From Cypionkella sinensis (GTDB taxonomy: Bacteria; Pseudomonadota; Alphaproteobacteria; Rhodobacterales; Rhodobacteraceae), in NCBI RefSeq assembly GCF_042646385.1, contig NZ_JBHRTO010000002.1, positions 496,001 through 560,000 of the forward strand: a stretch of DNA of 64,000 nucleotides, in the 5' to 3' direction. The notes below the pieces were generated by a model that did no database searches, was not told where the DNA came from, and worked only from the letters and a program-made list of their open reading frames with translations. Both the position numbers and the translations under genes were made by a program. Of the stretch, positions 18,201-26,226 are shown piece by piece. Every line of letters begins with the position of its first letter. The stretch's first letter is position 1.

Positions 18201-19349
18201 TCAAACCTGAGCAGCGATTTCCGCGTGGAACGCATGTGTGATCCACGGCATCAGCGCGGCCACGTCAGCGGTTTCCACGGTAGAGCCGCACCAGATCCGC
18301 AGGCCAGCGGGTGCGTCGCGATAAGCGCCAATGTCATAGGCGACCTTGGCCTGCTCCAGCCGTTTGGCGACGGCTTTGGCAAAAGCCTCACCATCTTTGA
18401 TGCGCGGATCGTTGAACTTCAGGCAGACAGAGGTGGTCGAGGCAATCTCTGGGGTTTCCGCCAGATTTTGCAGCCACGGATTTGCGGTACAGAAATCCCA
18501 CACCACCTGCGCATTGGCTTTGGCGCGGGCGACAAGGCCAGCAAGCCCGCCCACCGACTGTGCCCATTTCAGCGACACAAGGTAATCTTCCACCGCCAGC
18601 ATCGACGGCGTGTTGATGGTCTCTCCCACGAAGATGCCTTCGATGACTTTGCCTTTGCTGGTCATGCGGAAAATCTTCGGCAGCGGCCATGCGGGCGTGT
18701 AGCTTTCCAGCCGTTCCACCGCGCGGGGCGACAGAATGATCATGCCATGCGCCCCTTCGCCGCCCAGCACTTTCTGCCAGCTAAAGGTGGTCACATCCAA
18801 CTTGGCCCAATCCAGATCCATAGCGAAAGCTGCCGAGGTGGCGTCGCAGATGGTCAGGCCTTGGCGGTCTGCCGGGATCGCATCAGCATTGGGCAGGCGG
18901 CAGCCCGAAGTCGTGCCGTTCCAGGTGAACACCACGTCAGAATTGAAATCGACCGTGGCAAAATCAACGATCTGACCATAGGGCGCGATTTTTACCTTCG
19001 CATCCAGCTTCAACTGTTTGACAACATCCGTCACCCAGCCTTCGCCAAAGCTTTCCCACGCCAGCATCTCGACCGGGCGGGCCCCCAGCAGCGACCACAT
19101 TGCCATCTCAACCGCGCCGGTGTCAGAACCGGGGACGATGCCAATGCGATAGTCGGCGGGGACGTTCAGAATGTCTCGGGTCAGGTCAATCGCCTGTTTC
19201 AGCTTGGCCTTGCCAACGCTGGCACGGTGCGAGCGGCCCAAGGGCGCATCGCCAAGCATATCAAGGGTATAACCGGGGATTTTGGCGCAAGGGCCAGAAG
19301 AAAAACGCGGGTTTGCCGGACGCGTCGCCGGGGCGGGTAGATCAGCCAT
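18201..19349 (-). CDS. serC: Phosphoserine aminotransferase
   Basis: 382-residue PLP-dependent class V aminotransferase converting 3-phosphohydroxypyruvate to phosphoserine. The short alphaproteobacterial form starts MADLPAPATRPANPRFSSGP with the characteristic FSSGPCAK block; the PLP lysine lies in TFSWQKVLGGEGAHGM. The ATG at 19349 has GAGG at 19355-19358 just upstream; the frame continues open across the leader RNA and divergent serB but that part is antisense shadow. First gene of serC-serA, with a structured leader overlapping the ribosome site. Confidence 0.95.
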   Translation of the reverse strand: MADLPAPATRPANPRFSSGPCAKIPGYTLDMLGDAPLGRSHRASVGKAKLKQAIDLTRDILNVPADYRIGIVPGSDTGAVEMAMWSLLGARPVEMLAWESFGEGWVTDVVKQLKLDAKVKIAPYGQIVDFATVDFNSDVVFTWNGTTSGCRLPNADAIPADRQGLTICDATSAAFAMDLDWAKLDVTTFSWQKVLGGEGAHGMIILSPRAVERLESYTPAWPLPKIFRMTSKGKVIEGIFVGETINTPSMLAVEDYLVSLKWAQSVGGLAGLVARAKANAQVVWDFCTANPWLQNLAETPEIASTTSVCLKFNDPRIKDGEAFAKAVAKRLEQAKVAYDIGAYRDAPAGLRIWCGSTVETADVAALMPWITHAFHAEIAAQV

Positions 19350-19400
19350 GGTATCCTCGCAGATATAAGCCCTTCGTTGGGGAAGGGTGTCCCGCCGCCG
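19350..19400 (-). ncRNA. Candidate serC leader RNA element
   Basis: On the minus strand the last ~50 bases before serC contain a perfect 6-bp hairpin CCCTTC-CCCAAC-GAAGGG (19387-19370) followed by CTTATATCTGCGAGGATACC and the ATG. This matches the described alphaproteobacterial serC RNA motif in position (immediately before a serC-serA operon, ending at the ribosome site) and, as far as I remember it, in the GAAGGG/GCGAGGAT character. Boundaries are approximate. A translational control of serine synthesis is the expected role; the ligand or factor is not established. Confidence 0.6.
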
Positions 19401-19499
19401 TGCATATTGGCCGCGCCGGGGTGGCGCAAGCCAGAAAAGCGCGCTATTCCGGCGCATCATCTGCAAAAACCGACACGAAACTCCACTATCGGAAACATC

Positions 19500-20375
19500 A
19501 TGTTCATAGCCACTTTGCTGACCAACCCCGACCGCCCTGTGCTTGACCGCGTGACGGTCGAGTCGCTGCGCAATGCCTGGGGTGGTGGCGATGCGGTCTG
19601 GCTTGATCCGGGTGTGGCGGCGGAATTTCCGCTGGAGGAGATGCCTGCGAACCGCTGGGAGGTGTGGCAGGGCATGCAGGGAATCGGCGTCGATCTGGTG
19701 GTGCAGCGGGCGGACGGGCGGCGAAAAAAGCTGTTGATTGCCGATATGGACAGCACGATGATCCAGCAGGAATGTATAGACGAGCTGGCCGATGAGGCTG
19801 GCGTTGGTGCGCATGTCGCTGGCATCACCGCTCGGGCGATGAATGGCGAGTTGGACTTCGAGGATGCCCTGCGCGAGCGGGTGGGTTTGCTCGCGGGCCT
19901 GCCAGAACAGGTGATTGGTCAGGTGATCCGCGACCGGATCACCCTGATGCCGGGCGGGCCGGTGTTGCTGGCAACGATGAAGGCAAATGGGGGCTATGCG
20001 GCACTGGTCTCGGGCGGGTTCACCGCGTTTACCGGGGCGATTGCAACGCGGCTGGGGTTTGATGAAAACCGGGCCAATACCTTGTTGGTCGCGGACGGCG
20101 TGTTGACCGGCAAGGTCGCCGATCCGATCCTTGGTCGGGCGGCGAAGGTCTTGGCGCTGGAGGACATCTCGGCACGGCTGGGGATTTCGGTGGCCGAGGC
20201 GATGGCGGTGGGGGACGGCGCGAATGATCTGGGGATGTTGGGGCTGGCGGGCGCGGGCGTGGCGCTGCACGCCAAGCCGAACGTTGCCGCGCAGTGCGAT
20301 CTGCGGGTGAACCATGGTGATCTGACGGCGCTTCTGTATATGCAGGGCTACACCCGTGAGGAGTTCGTGCTGTGA
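19500..20375 (+). CDS. serB: Phosphoserine phosphatase
   Basis: 291-residue HAD-superfamily phosphatase giving serine from phosphoserine. The catalytic DMDST begins at Asp82, followed by the helical cap (ECIDELADEAG), the serine of motif II (LVSGGFTAF), and motif III/IV GDGANDLGML. An N-terminal ACT-like region of ~70 residues precedes the HAD core. The ATG at 19500 is chosen because sequence upstream lies over the serC leader. Divergent from serC-serA with ~150 bases between, so all three serine genes are clustered. Its stop overlaps the next gene's GTG (GTGA). Confidence 0.95.
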   Translation: MFIATLLTNPDRPVLDRVTVESLRNAWGGGDAVWLDPGVAAEFPLEEMPANRWEVWQGMQGIGVDLVVQRADGRRKKLLIADMDSTMIQQECIDELADEAGVGAHVAGITARAMNGELDFEDALRERVGLLAGLPEQVIGQVIRDRITLMPGGPVLLATMKANGGYAALVSGGFTAFTGAIATRLGFDENRANTLLVADGVLTGKVADPILGRAAKVLALEDISARLGISVAEAMAVGDGANDLGMLGLAGAGVALHAKPNVAAQCDLRVNHGDLTALLYMQGYTREEFVL

Positions 20376-20860
20376 TTATCCGCCCCGCCACGCCGCAAGA
20401 TGCCGCTGCGATGTCCGATCTGCAGAACCGGATCATCCGCATTGGTGGCACGACCGCGCATGAGGTGGAGCATGACGCGGCCTATGTCGACAGCCACTAC
20501 ATCAGCGGGCCGGGGGTGATCTGCTGTCATCTGGCCGAGGATGCCAGCGGTTTGATCGGGTTTCAGTCGATGGCTCGCAACAGCGCGTTGCCCGAAGCTT
20601 GGGGCGACATTGGCAGCTATGTAAACCCGGATCGGCAGCGCACGGGCGCGGGGGCTGCCCTGTTCGCGGCGACGCTGGAGGTGGCGCGGGCGCGGGGGAT
20701 CACCGCGATTAACGCGACGATCCGCGGCGATAATGTGCCGGGTCTCGGGTATTACAGCCGTCGCGGGTTTGTCGACTACGCAAGCGAGCCGGACTATCAG
20801 TTGAAAGACGGCCGTCGTGTCGGGCGGATTTCCAAGCGGTTCGACGTAACCGATGTTTGA
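20372..20860 (+). CDS. GNAT family N-acetyltransferase
   Basis: 162-residue acetyl-CoA-dependent acetyltransferase of the GNAT fold, starting (V)IIRPATPQDAAAM with GTG. The acetyl-CoA pyrophosphate loop is visible in PDRQRTGAGAALFAATL, and a C-terminal YSRRGF block follows as in small-molecule acetylators. It overlaps serB by four bases and the following TSUP gene by eight, so serB-GNAT-TSUP appear co-transcribed. Substrate unknown; phosphinothricin-type or amino-acid N-acetylation are common for such short GNATs but not demonstrable here. Confidence 0.87.
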   Translation: MIIRPATPQDAAAMSDLQNRIIRIGGTTAHEVEHDAAYVDSHYISGPGVICCHLAEDASGLIGFQSMARNSALPEAWGDIGSYVNPDRQRTGAGAALFAATLEVARARGITAINATIRGDNVPGLGYYSRRGFVDYASEPDYQLKDGRRVGRISKRFDVTDV

Positions 20861-21614
20861 AATCGCCACCCATCTCGCCCTGATGCTGGCCTGCGCCGCC
20901 TTTGTTGCGGGGTTTGTCGATGCGATCGCGGGCGGGGGAGGGTTGATCTCGGTCCCTGCGCTGCTGCTGGCAGGGGCGTCGCCGATCGAGGCTTTGGCCA
21001 CCAACAAGCTTCAGGGCAGTTTCGGTGCAGGCACGGCGGCACTGGCCTATGCGCGGGCGGGGCATGTGAAGCCTGCGGAACAATTGGGCATGGCGGCGGT
21101 TTCAGCGGCGGGCGGGGCGTTGGGGGCGCTGGTGGCGCATCTGATGCCGGCCGAGGTGCTGCGGGTGATCATGCCGGTGATTCTGGTGGCGGTGGCGCTG
21201 TTCTTTGCCTTCAAACCGGGGCTGAGCGATGCGGACCGGGTCGAGCGGATCAAGCCTGCGGTGTTCACCTTCACCGCCGTGCCGCTGATCACGGCCTACG
21301 ATGGTTTCTTCGGGCCGGGCACCGGCAGCTTTCTGATGCTGGCGTTTGTGATGCTGGCGGGGTTTGGGGTTTTGAAGGCGACGGCCCACACGAAGATGTT
21401 GAACTTCGCCTCGAATATCGGCTCACTTTCCGTCTTTGTCTGGAGCGGGGCGATGTGGTGGGGCGTGGGGCTGGCGATGGCGGGGGGTCAGGTGGCAGGC
21501 GCGGCTTTGGGGGCAAGGCTGGCGATGCGGATCGGGGCACGGCTGATCAAGCCCTTGCTTGTCGTGACCTCGACGGGGATGGCCTTGCGGCTGCTCTGGC
21601 AGGCGTTTGGGTGA
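20853..21614 (+). CDS. TSUP (TauE/SafE) family membrane transporter
   Basis: 253-residue polytopic inner-membrane protein with about eight hydrophobic segments. The family's GFVDAIAGGGGLISVPALL block is in the first helix pair and PGTGSFLMLAFV opens the second half, giving the usual internal duplication. TSUP proteins move sulfite, sulfoacetate, or related small organosulfur/organic anions, usually outward. It overlaps the GNAT gene by eight bases and is closed by a strong terminator at 21615. Substrate not predictable. Confidence 0.9.
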   Translation: MFEIATHLALMLACAAFVAGFVDAIAGGGGLISVPALLLAGASPIEALATNKLQGSFGAGTAALAYARAGHVKPAEQLGMAAVSAAGGALGALVAHLMPAEVLRVIMPVILVAVALFFAFKPGLSDADRVERIKPAVFTFTAVPLITAYDGFFGPGTGSFLMLAFVMLAGFGVLKATAHTKMLNFASNIGSLSVFVWSGAMWWGVGLAMAGGQVAGAALGARLAMRIGARLIKPLLVVTSTGMALRLLWQAFG

Positions 21615-21649
21615 TGGTCCCAACTCGGGACCAAATTTTGTTATTTCTT
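21615..21649 (+). terminator. Rho-independent terminator after the serB operon
   Basis: A 7-bp perfect stem TGGTCCC (21615-21621) / GGGACCA (21627-21633) with loop AACTC is followed by AATTTTGTTATTTCTT. It begins right after the stop of the TSUP gene. Confidence 0.8.
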
Positions 21650-21712
21650 ATCAATGGTTTGACATAGACGATTTAAGGAATTTTTAACGTTTTGATCTGT
21701 CCAGAGGTTGAA

Positions 21713-21836
21713 CTGGGGGTTTCACACCCCCAGACCCCGGTGGGATACTTGAGCAGAGAGGATGACAATTTTAGTAAAATTTGCCTTCATCTTGGCGAAA
21801 ATACTCCACGGGGGTCCGGGGGTGTGAAACCCCCGG
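21713..21836. repeat. Two inverted copies of the GC-hairpin repeat forming one large palindrome
   Basis: Copy B runs left to right: stem CTGGGGGT (21713-21720)/ACCCCCAG (21726-21733), then GTGGGATACTT, then AGAGGATGACAATTTTAG (21757-21774). Copy C is its mirror image: stem CCGGGGGT (21816-21823)/ACCCCCGG (21829-21836) with ATACTCCAC before it. The two meet in AATTTTA-G-TAAAATT centred on base 21774, and the outer hairpins are equidistant from that centre. It lies between the convergent TSUP and zapE genes. Confidence 0.75.
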
Positions 21837-21867
21837 CTTCGCTGGCCCAAGCCGCGCTAGCTGCTGG

Positions 21868-22947
21868 CTATTGTCCCCAATCCGCCGCCTGCATCTCACG
21901 CAAACGGCTGGCTGTGCGCTCGAACTCGAAACTTCCCGAGCCTTCGATATACAACCGCTCGGGTTCGTCTGCCGCCGAGCAGATCAGTTTGGTTTTCGCC
22001 TCATACAAGGCATCAATCAGGGTGACGAAGCGTTTGGCTTCGTTGTAGTTGCTGGCGGAAAGCTGTGGAATGTCTTCTAGGATCAGCACCCGCACGGCGG
22101 ATGCAATCGCAAGAAAATCGGCGGGGCCAAGCGGTTTGGCGCAAAGCTCCCAGAAACTTGCCCGACCGATGCCGTTGGCAAAGCGCGGCAGGATGGTTTC
22201 GCGGCCATTGACGGGCAGACGCAAAGGCTCGCCTGCGGCCCCCCCGGTCAGATCGCGCCAGATTGCGTTGATGGCATCCTTGGCTTTGCCTGCGGGTTGG
22301 AAATACACCTGCGCCCCGGTCAGGCGGTGTTGGCGGTAATCGTTGGGCGAGGCGATTTCCAGCACTTCCAGCCGTTCGCGCAGCATGGCGATGAAGGGCA
22401 GAAACAAGGCACGGCTGAGGCCGTCTTTATACAGATCCTCGGGCGGGCGGTTCGAGGTGGTGACGATCACCACGCCCGCCGCCAGCAGTTTTTCAAACAA
22501 GCGGCCCACGATCATCGCGTCGGTGATGTCGGTGATCTGCATTTCATCAAAGGCCAGCAGGCGGATGTCGCGGGAGATCGCCTCGGCCACCGGGGCGATG
22601 GCATCATCGACGCCGCCTTTGCGGGCCTCGTGCATGGCGTGATGGATTTCCTGCATGAAGGCGTGGAAATGCACGCGGCGTTTCTGGATGATGGCCAGAT
22701 TGGCAAAGAACAGATCCATCAGCATCGATTTGCCGCGCCCGACACCGCCCCACAAATACAGGCCCTTAGGCGGGGTGACGGGTTTGGCAAACAGGCCGGC
22801 GAACAGGCCGACCTTGCGGGTGGCGTTGGCCTCGAGCCACAGCCGCAGTTCCTCTAACCCCGGCAGCAGGGCAAGTTGCGCGGGGTCGGCGCGCAAACGG
22901 CCTGCGGCGACTTCGGCGCTGTAGATCTCGGTCAGGGTCATTCGCAT
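21868..22947 (-). CDS. zapE: Cell division protein ZapE (AFG1-like ATPase)
   Basis: 359-residue P-loop ATPase of the AFG1/ZapE family. Walker A is GGVGRGKS (residues 67-74), Walker B LLAFDEMQITD, and an Arg-finger region follows TSNRPPEDLYKDGL. ZapE-type proteins act at the inner membrane on division-ring turnover and, in mitochondria, on membrane-protein quality control. Start: ATG at 22947, with an in-frame ATG two codons on; no ribosome site is clear, but TATACA lies about ten bases ahead on the minus strand, so a very short leader is possible. Divergent from the T6SS locus; 232 gene-free bases separate the two. Confidence 0.93.
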   Translation of the reverse strand: MRMTLTEIYSAEVAAGRLRADPAQLALLPGLEELRLWLEANATRKVGLFAGLFAKPVTPPKGLYLWGGVGRGKSMLMDLFFANLAIIQKRRVHFHAFMQEIHHAMHEARKGGVDDAIAPVAEAISRDIRLLAFDEMQITDITDAMIVGRLFEKLLAAGVVIVTTSNRPPEDLYKDGLSRALFLPFIAMLRERLEVLEIASPNDYRQHRLTGAQVYFQPAGKAKDAINAIWRDLTGGAAGEPLRLPVNGRETILPRFANGIGRASFWELCAKPLGPADFLAIASAVRVLILEDIPQLSASNYNEAKRFVTLIDALYEAKTKLICSAADEPERLYIEGSGSFEFERTASRLREMQAADWGQ

Positions 22948-23179
22948 ACCGTTGTATACCAGCGGTTTTGGGCCGGGGGAAGGCGTGGCGGGTCATTGCT
23001 TCAGAGTAAACGTGATCGCGGATATGGCAATCTGAGGCTTGATCCTGCGCGGGGGGTGCTGCAATCTGGGCACAGGATTTTCCATTACGCCGCCGCGGTT
23101 TTTTCTAGGTGGCAGATTTAGAAGCGCTATTGTGGGCCGAAAGCTCACCCGGCGTGATGTTTGATGAATTGAGGTTGGC

Positions 23180-24511
23180 ATGTCTTGGTATAGCAAGGTT
23201 GCGTGGAAAGAAGGGCTGTTCTTGCAGCCGCACCACTTGCAGCAAAGTGATCGCTACGTCGAAAAGCTGATCGAGGCGCGGGTGCGGCATGTCTCGCCCT
23301 ATCCTTGGGGTATCGAGGAGATGCGGGTCAACCGGGATCGCTTGCAGCAGGGGCGGATCGAATTGGCAAGCGTGGCGGGGATTTTCCCCGATGGCACGCC
23401 GTTTGAAGCGCCGGGGATTTCGCCCTTGCCGCGCGCGGTTGAGGTGCCTGCCGGATCGGATGGCATGGGGGTTTGGCTAACCCTGCCCGATCAGGTGATG
23501 AACGGGCGCGAAGTGGCGATGGAGGCGGATGCAGGCTCGCGTTATGTTTTGGGGGCCGAGACGGTAGCGGATAGCGCCTCCGCCTTGCGGTTGGAGCAGC
23601 AGATCGAGGTCGCCAGCCCCCGGCTGGAGTTGGACATTCGGGCGACGGCGAAGCCCGGTTATCAGTGCATCAAGATCGCGCGGATTGTCGAAGTGCGCGA
23701 CAATGTGGTGATTTTGGATGATGCCTTTCCGCCGCCCCTGCTGACGATTTCGGCGCATGGCGTGGCGTTGGGCTGGCTGGATCGGGTGATCGGCTGGGTG
23801 GAGACCAAGCTGGAGAGTTTGGCGCGCTATGCGGCGGACCCTTCGGCGGCGGGGGGGTTGCAGGCCACCGATTACTTCATGTTGCTGTGTCTGAACCGGC
23901 AGATCAACGTGCTGCGGCATCTGCGGCAATCGCGTTATGTCCACCCCGAGCGGCTGTATGAGGAGCTTTTGCGGTTCTCGGGTGAGTTGTGGACGTTTGA
24001 TCAGGATAAGCGGCTGGCGCCGCCCTATGACGCTTATGATCATGCCGATCTGAAGGGCTCGATCGAGCCTGTGGTGCGGGATATTCAGCGCTTGCTCAGC
24101 CGCGATGTCGGGCGGGCGACGCGGCTGGATCTGGTGCAGGTGCGGCAGAATTCGTATCTGGCGCAGGTGCCGGACCGGAATTTGTTCCGCGATGCAACGT
24201 TTGTGGTCGAGGTGGAGAGTTCGCGGGCGTTGACCTTGGTGCAACAGCAGTTCCCGCTGCTGTGCAAGGTGGGGCCAAACACCCGTATGTCGGAAATTGT
24301 TAACAACAACCTGCCGGGGATCGAGTTGATCCATATTCCGACGCCGCCACGGCAGATCCGGGCGGTGTCGCGCAATGTGTATTTCATTCTGGAAAAGAAT
24401 TCGCCGCTTTGGCGCGAGTTTTCGACCGCTCCGGCGATCGGGATGCACTTTGCAGGCGACTGGCCTGATCTGAAGATGGAGCTTTGGGCCATCGTGGAGA
24501 CCAAGGTATGA
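23180..24511 (+). CDS. tssK: T6SS baseplate subunit TssK
   Basis: 443-residue TssK (ImpJ/VasE, DUF876). The opening WYSKVAWKEGLFLQPHHLQQ is the family hallmark, followed by the shell domain, helical middle and the C-terminal head that contacts the TssL/TssM membrane complex. It docks the baseplate (TssF/G/E) on the membrane complex. Start ATG 23180 follows TTGAGG. First gene of the locus; the 232-base region upstream (22948-23179) must carry the main promoter, though no convincing -35/-10 or sigma54 site is readable. Its stop overlaps tssL by ATGA. Confidence 0.96.
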   Translation: MSWYSKVAWKEGLFLQPHHLQQSDRYVEKLIEARVRHVSPYPWGIEEMRVNRDRLQQGRIELASVAGIFPDGTPFEAPGISPLPRAVEVPAGSDGMGVWLTLPDQVMNGREVAMEADAGSRYVLGAETVADSASALRLEQQIEVASPRLELDIRATAKPGYQCIKIARIVEVRDNVVILDDAFPPPLLTISAHGVALGWLDRVIGWVETKLESLARYAADPSAAGGLQATDYFMLLCLNRQINVLRHLRQSRYVHPERLYEELLRFSGELWTFDQDKRLAPPYDAYDHADLKGSIEPVVRDIQRLLSRDVGRATRLDLVQVRQNSYLAQVPDRNLFRDATFVVEVESSRALTLVQQQFPLLCKVGPNTRMSEIVNNNLPGIELIHIPTPPRQIRAVSRNVYFILEKNSPLWREFSTAPAIGMHFAGDWPDLKMELWAIVETKV

Positions 24512-26226
24512 GCAGCAAGGATGACGGCAACAAGGATAAGACCGTCATCGGCGGAATAGGCGGGGGGCTGGGAGCGCCCTCGCCGTTGCCGGGGGGTGTC
24601 AATCCGATGCCGGGGGGGAAGCGGCAGGCGACCCCGAATGAGCGAACGGTGATCGGCGGGGCTTTGCCGGGGGCCGGGGGGGCGTTTGGTCCGGGCGGGT
24701 TTGGGCCGCAGGGCGGGATGCCGCCAGCGTCGACACCGGGATTTGGCGGCGATACCGATGCCTGGGGCGTGCCTGCGCCTGCCCCGGCAGCGGGCGGTCA
24801 GGGTGGGTTTGCGCCGATCCCGCCAAGTTCAACACATCCGGGGGTGAATTCTCCGGGCTTTGGCGGCCAGCCGTTTGGGCAAGCGCCTGCGCCTCGGCCC
24901 GTCGCGGGGGCGTTTGCGCAACCGGATCAGTTTTTTCCCGAAGCCTCGACCGCCCAGCCCACCAATTACGCCAATACCGGGCCGAAGATTGATCTGCGTA
25001 AGGCGTTGGTCGCCAAGGGGCTTGGCGCGGGTGGGCCGAAAAGCCCGATGCTGGCGGCGGCCGCCAATCTGTTGATCTTGTTCGGCCGTCTGCGCACGCA
25101 GATGGTCGAGATGGAGGCGGTTCCGCTGATGGAATACGTCACCCGCGAGATTGAGGGGTTTGAGGAGAACTGCCTGAAGGGTGGCGTTGACGCGCATCAG
25201 ACGCAGGTGGCGAAGTACCTGCTGTGCGGCACGGCGGATGATATCGTGCAGAACATCCCCGGCACCGATCGGCATTTGTGGATTCAATATTCGATGGTCG
25301 CGCGGTTTTTCAATCGGCGCACCAGTGGCGTGGGGTTCTTTCAAGAGGTTGAGAAGGCGCTGCAAGCACCGGCGCAGAATTTCCAACTGCTGGAATTGGC
25401 GATGACCTGCCTGAGCCTTGGATTTGAGGGTCAGTATCGCAGTGCCCCGAATGGCGCGGTGGAACTGGGGCGCATCAGGGGCATGATCTACGACTCCTTG
25501 CGCCGGGTGCAGAATCGACCGGACGACGATATCTCGCCGCGCTGGCAGCCGGTGATGGTGGGCGGGCGGCGGCGGTTTGGCGGCACGCCGCTGTGGGTGA
25601 TCGGATCAGTGTTGGGCGCGGTGCTGATGGGGGCATATTTTGGCCTGTCCACGCTGATCGCGCAGGAAGGCTCGGTCGTGTCACAGCGGTTGCTGTCGCT
25701 GACCCCGACTTCAAAGGTCAATCTGGTGCGCGCGGTGGCCTTCACGCCGCTGGAGGTGGTTCCGGTGACGGAAAGCAGCCAGTTGGACCGGCTGCAAGAA
25801 AAGATGAAAGACGATATCGCCAGCGGTTTGGTGAAGGTCGATATCAAGGGCGATTTCATTTTCATCCGGGTCAGCAACGCGGCGCTGTTTGCCAGCGGCA
25901 AGGCAGAAACCAAGAAAGAATTCAACGACTTGGGCGCGCGCATCACGGCAGCTTTGGATAAGGAACCGGGGCCGGTTTACGTCTGGGGTTACACCGACAA
26001 CGTGCCGATGTCGGGGCGCGGGCGGTTCAAGAACAACCATGATCTGTCGCAGGCGCGCGCCGAAGCGGTGAAGAAGGTGTTGGAAGTGGGCATGACCGAC
26101 CCCACCCGCTTTGAAGTCGAAGGCAAGGGCGAGGCCGAGCCGATTGGCGACAATACCACCGATGAGGGGCGCAGCGCCAACCGTCGGGTAGAGATCATGA
26201 TCAAGCGGGAAGAGACTTTGCAATGA
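24508..26226 (+). CDS. tssL: T6SS membrane-complex protein TssL with OmpA peptidoglycan-binding domain
   Basis: 572 residues. Order: a Gly/Pro-rich unstructured N-terminus (1-~155) containing two TVIGG motifs (Thr12 and Thr47); the cytoplasmic DotU domain (~160-350); one membrane helix (~361-383, WVIGSVLGAVLMGAYFGLS); and a C-terminal OmpA-like domain (~448-572, VWGYTDNVP ... GRSANRRVEI) that should bind peptidoglycan. In Agrobacterium, PpkA phosphorylates a threonine near the TssL N-terminus that the FHA protein then binds; Thr12 here is the natural equivalent and Thr47 a second candidate. ATG at 24508 overlaps the tssK stop. Confidence 0.96.
   Translation: MSSKDDGNKDKTVIGGIGGGLGAPSPLPGGVNPMPGGKRQATPNERTVIGGALPGAGGAFGPGGFGPQGGMPPASTPGFGGDTDAWGVPAPAPAAGGQGGFAPIPPSSTHPGVNSPGFGGQPFGQAPAPRPVAGAFAQPDQFFPEASTAQPTNYANTGPKIDLRKALVAKGLGAGGPKSPMLAAAANLLILFGRLRTQMVEMEAVPLMEYVTREIEGFEENCLKGGVDAHQTQVAKYLLCGTADDIVQNIPGTDRHLWIQYSMVARFFNRRTSGVGFFQEVEKALQAPAQNFQLLELAMTCLSLGFEGQYRSAPNGAVELGRIRGMIYDSLRRVQNRPDDDISPRWQPVMVGGRRRFGGTPLWVIGSVLGAVLMGAYFGLSTLIAQEGSVVSQRLLSLTPTSKVNLVRAVAFTPLEVVPVTESSQLDRLQEKMKDDIASGLVKVDIKGDFIFIRVSNAALFASGKAETKKEFNDLGARITAALDKEPGPVYVWGYTDNVPMSGRGRFKNNHDLSQARAEAVKKVLEVGMTDPTRFEVEGKGEAEPIGDNTTDEGRSANRRVEIMIKREETLQ

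Noticed and set aside
22948..23179. A sigma54 promoter for the T6SS
   Set aside because: The best candidate, TGGCGGGTCATTGC, has GG-GC spacing one base too short and no enhancer-binding-protein gene is nearby.
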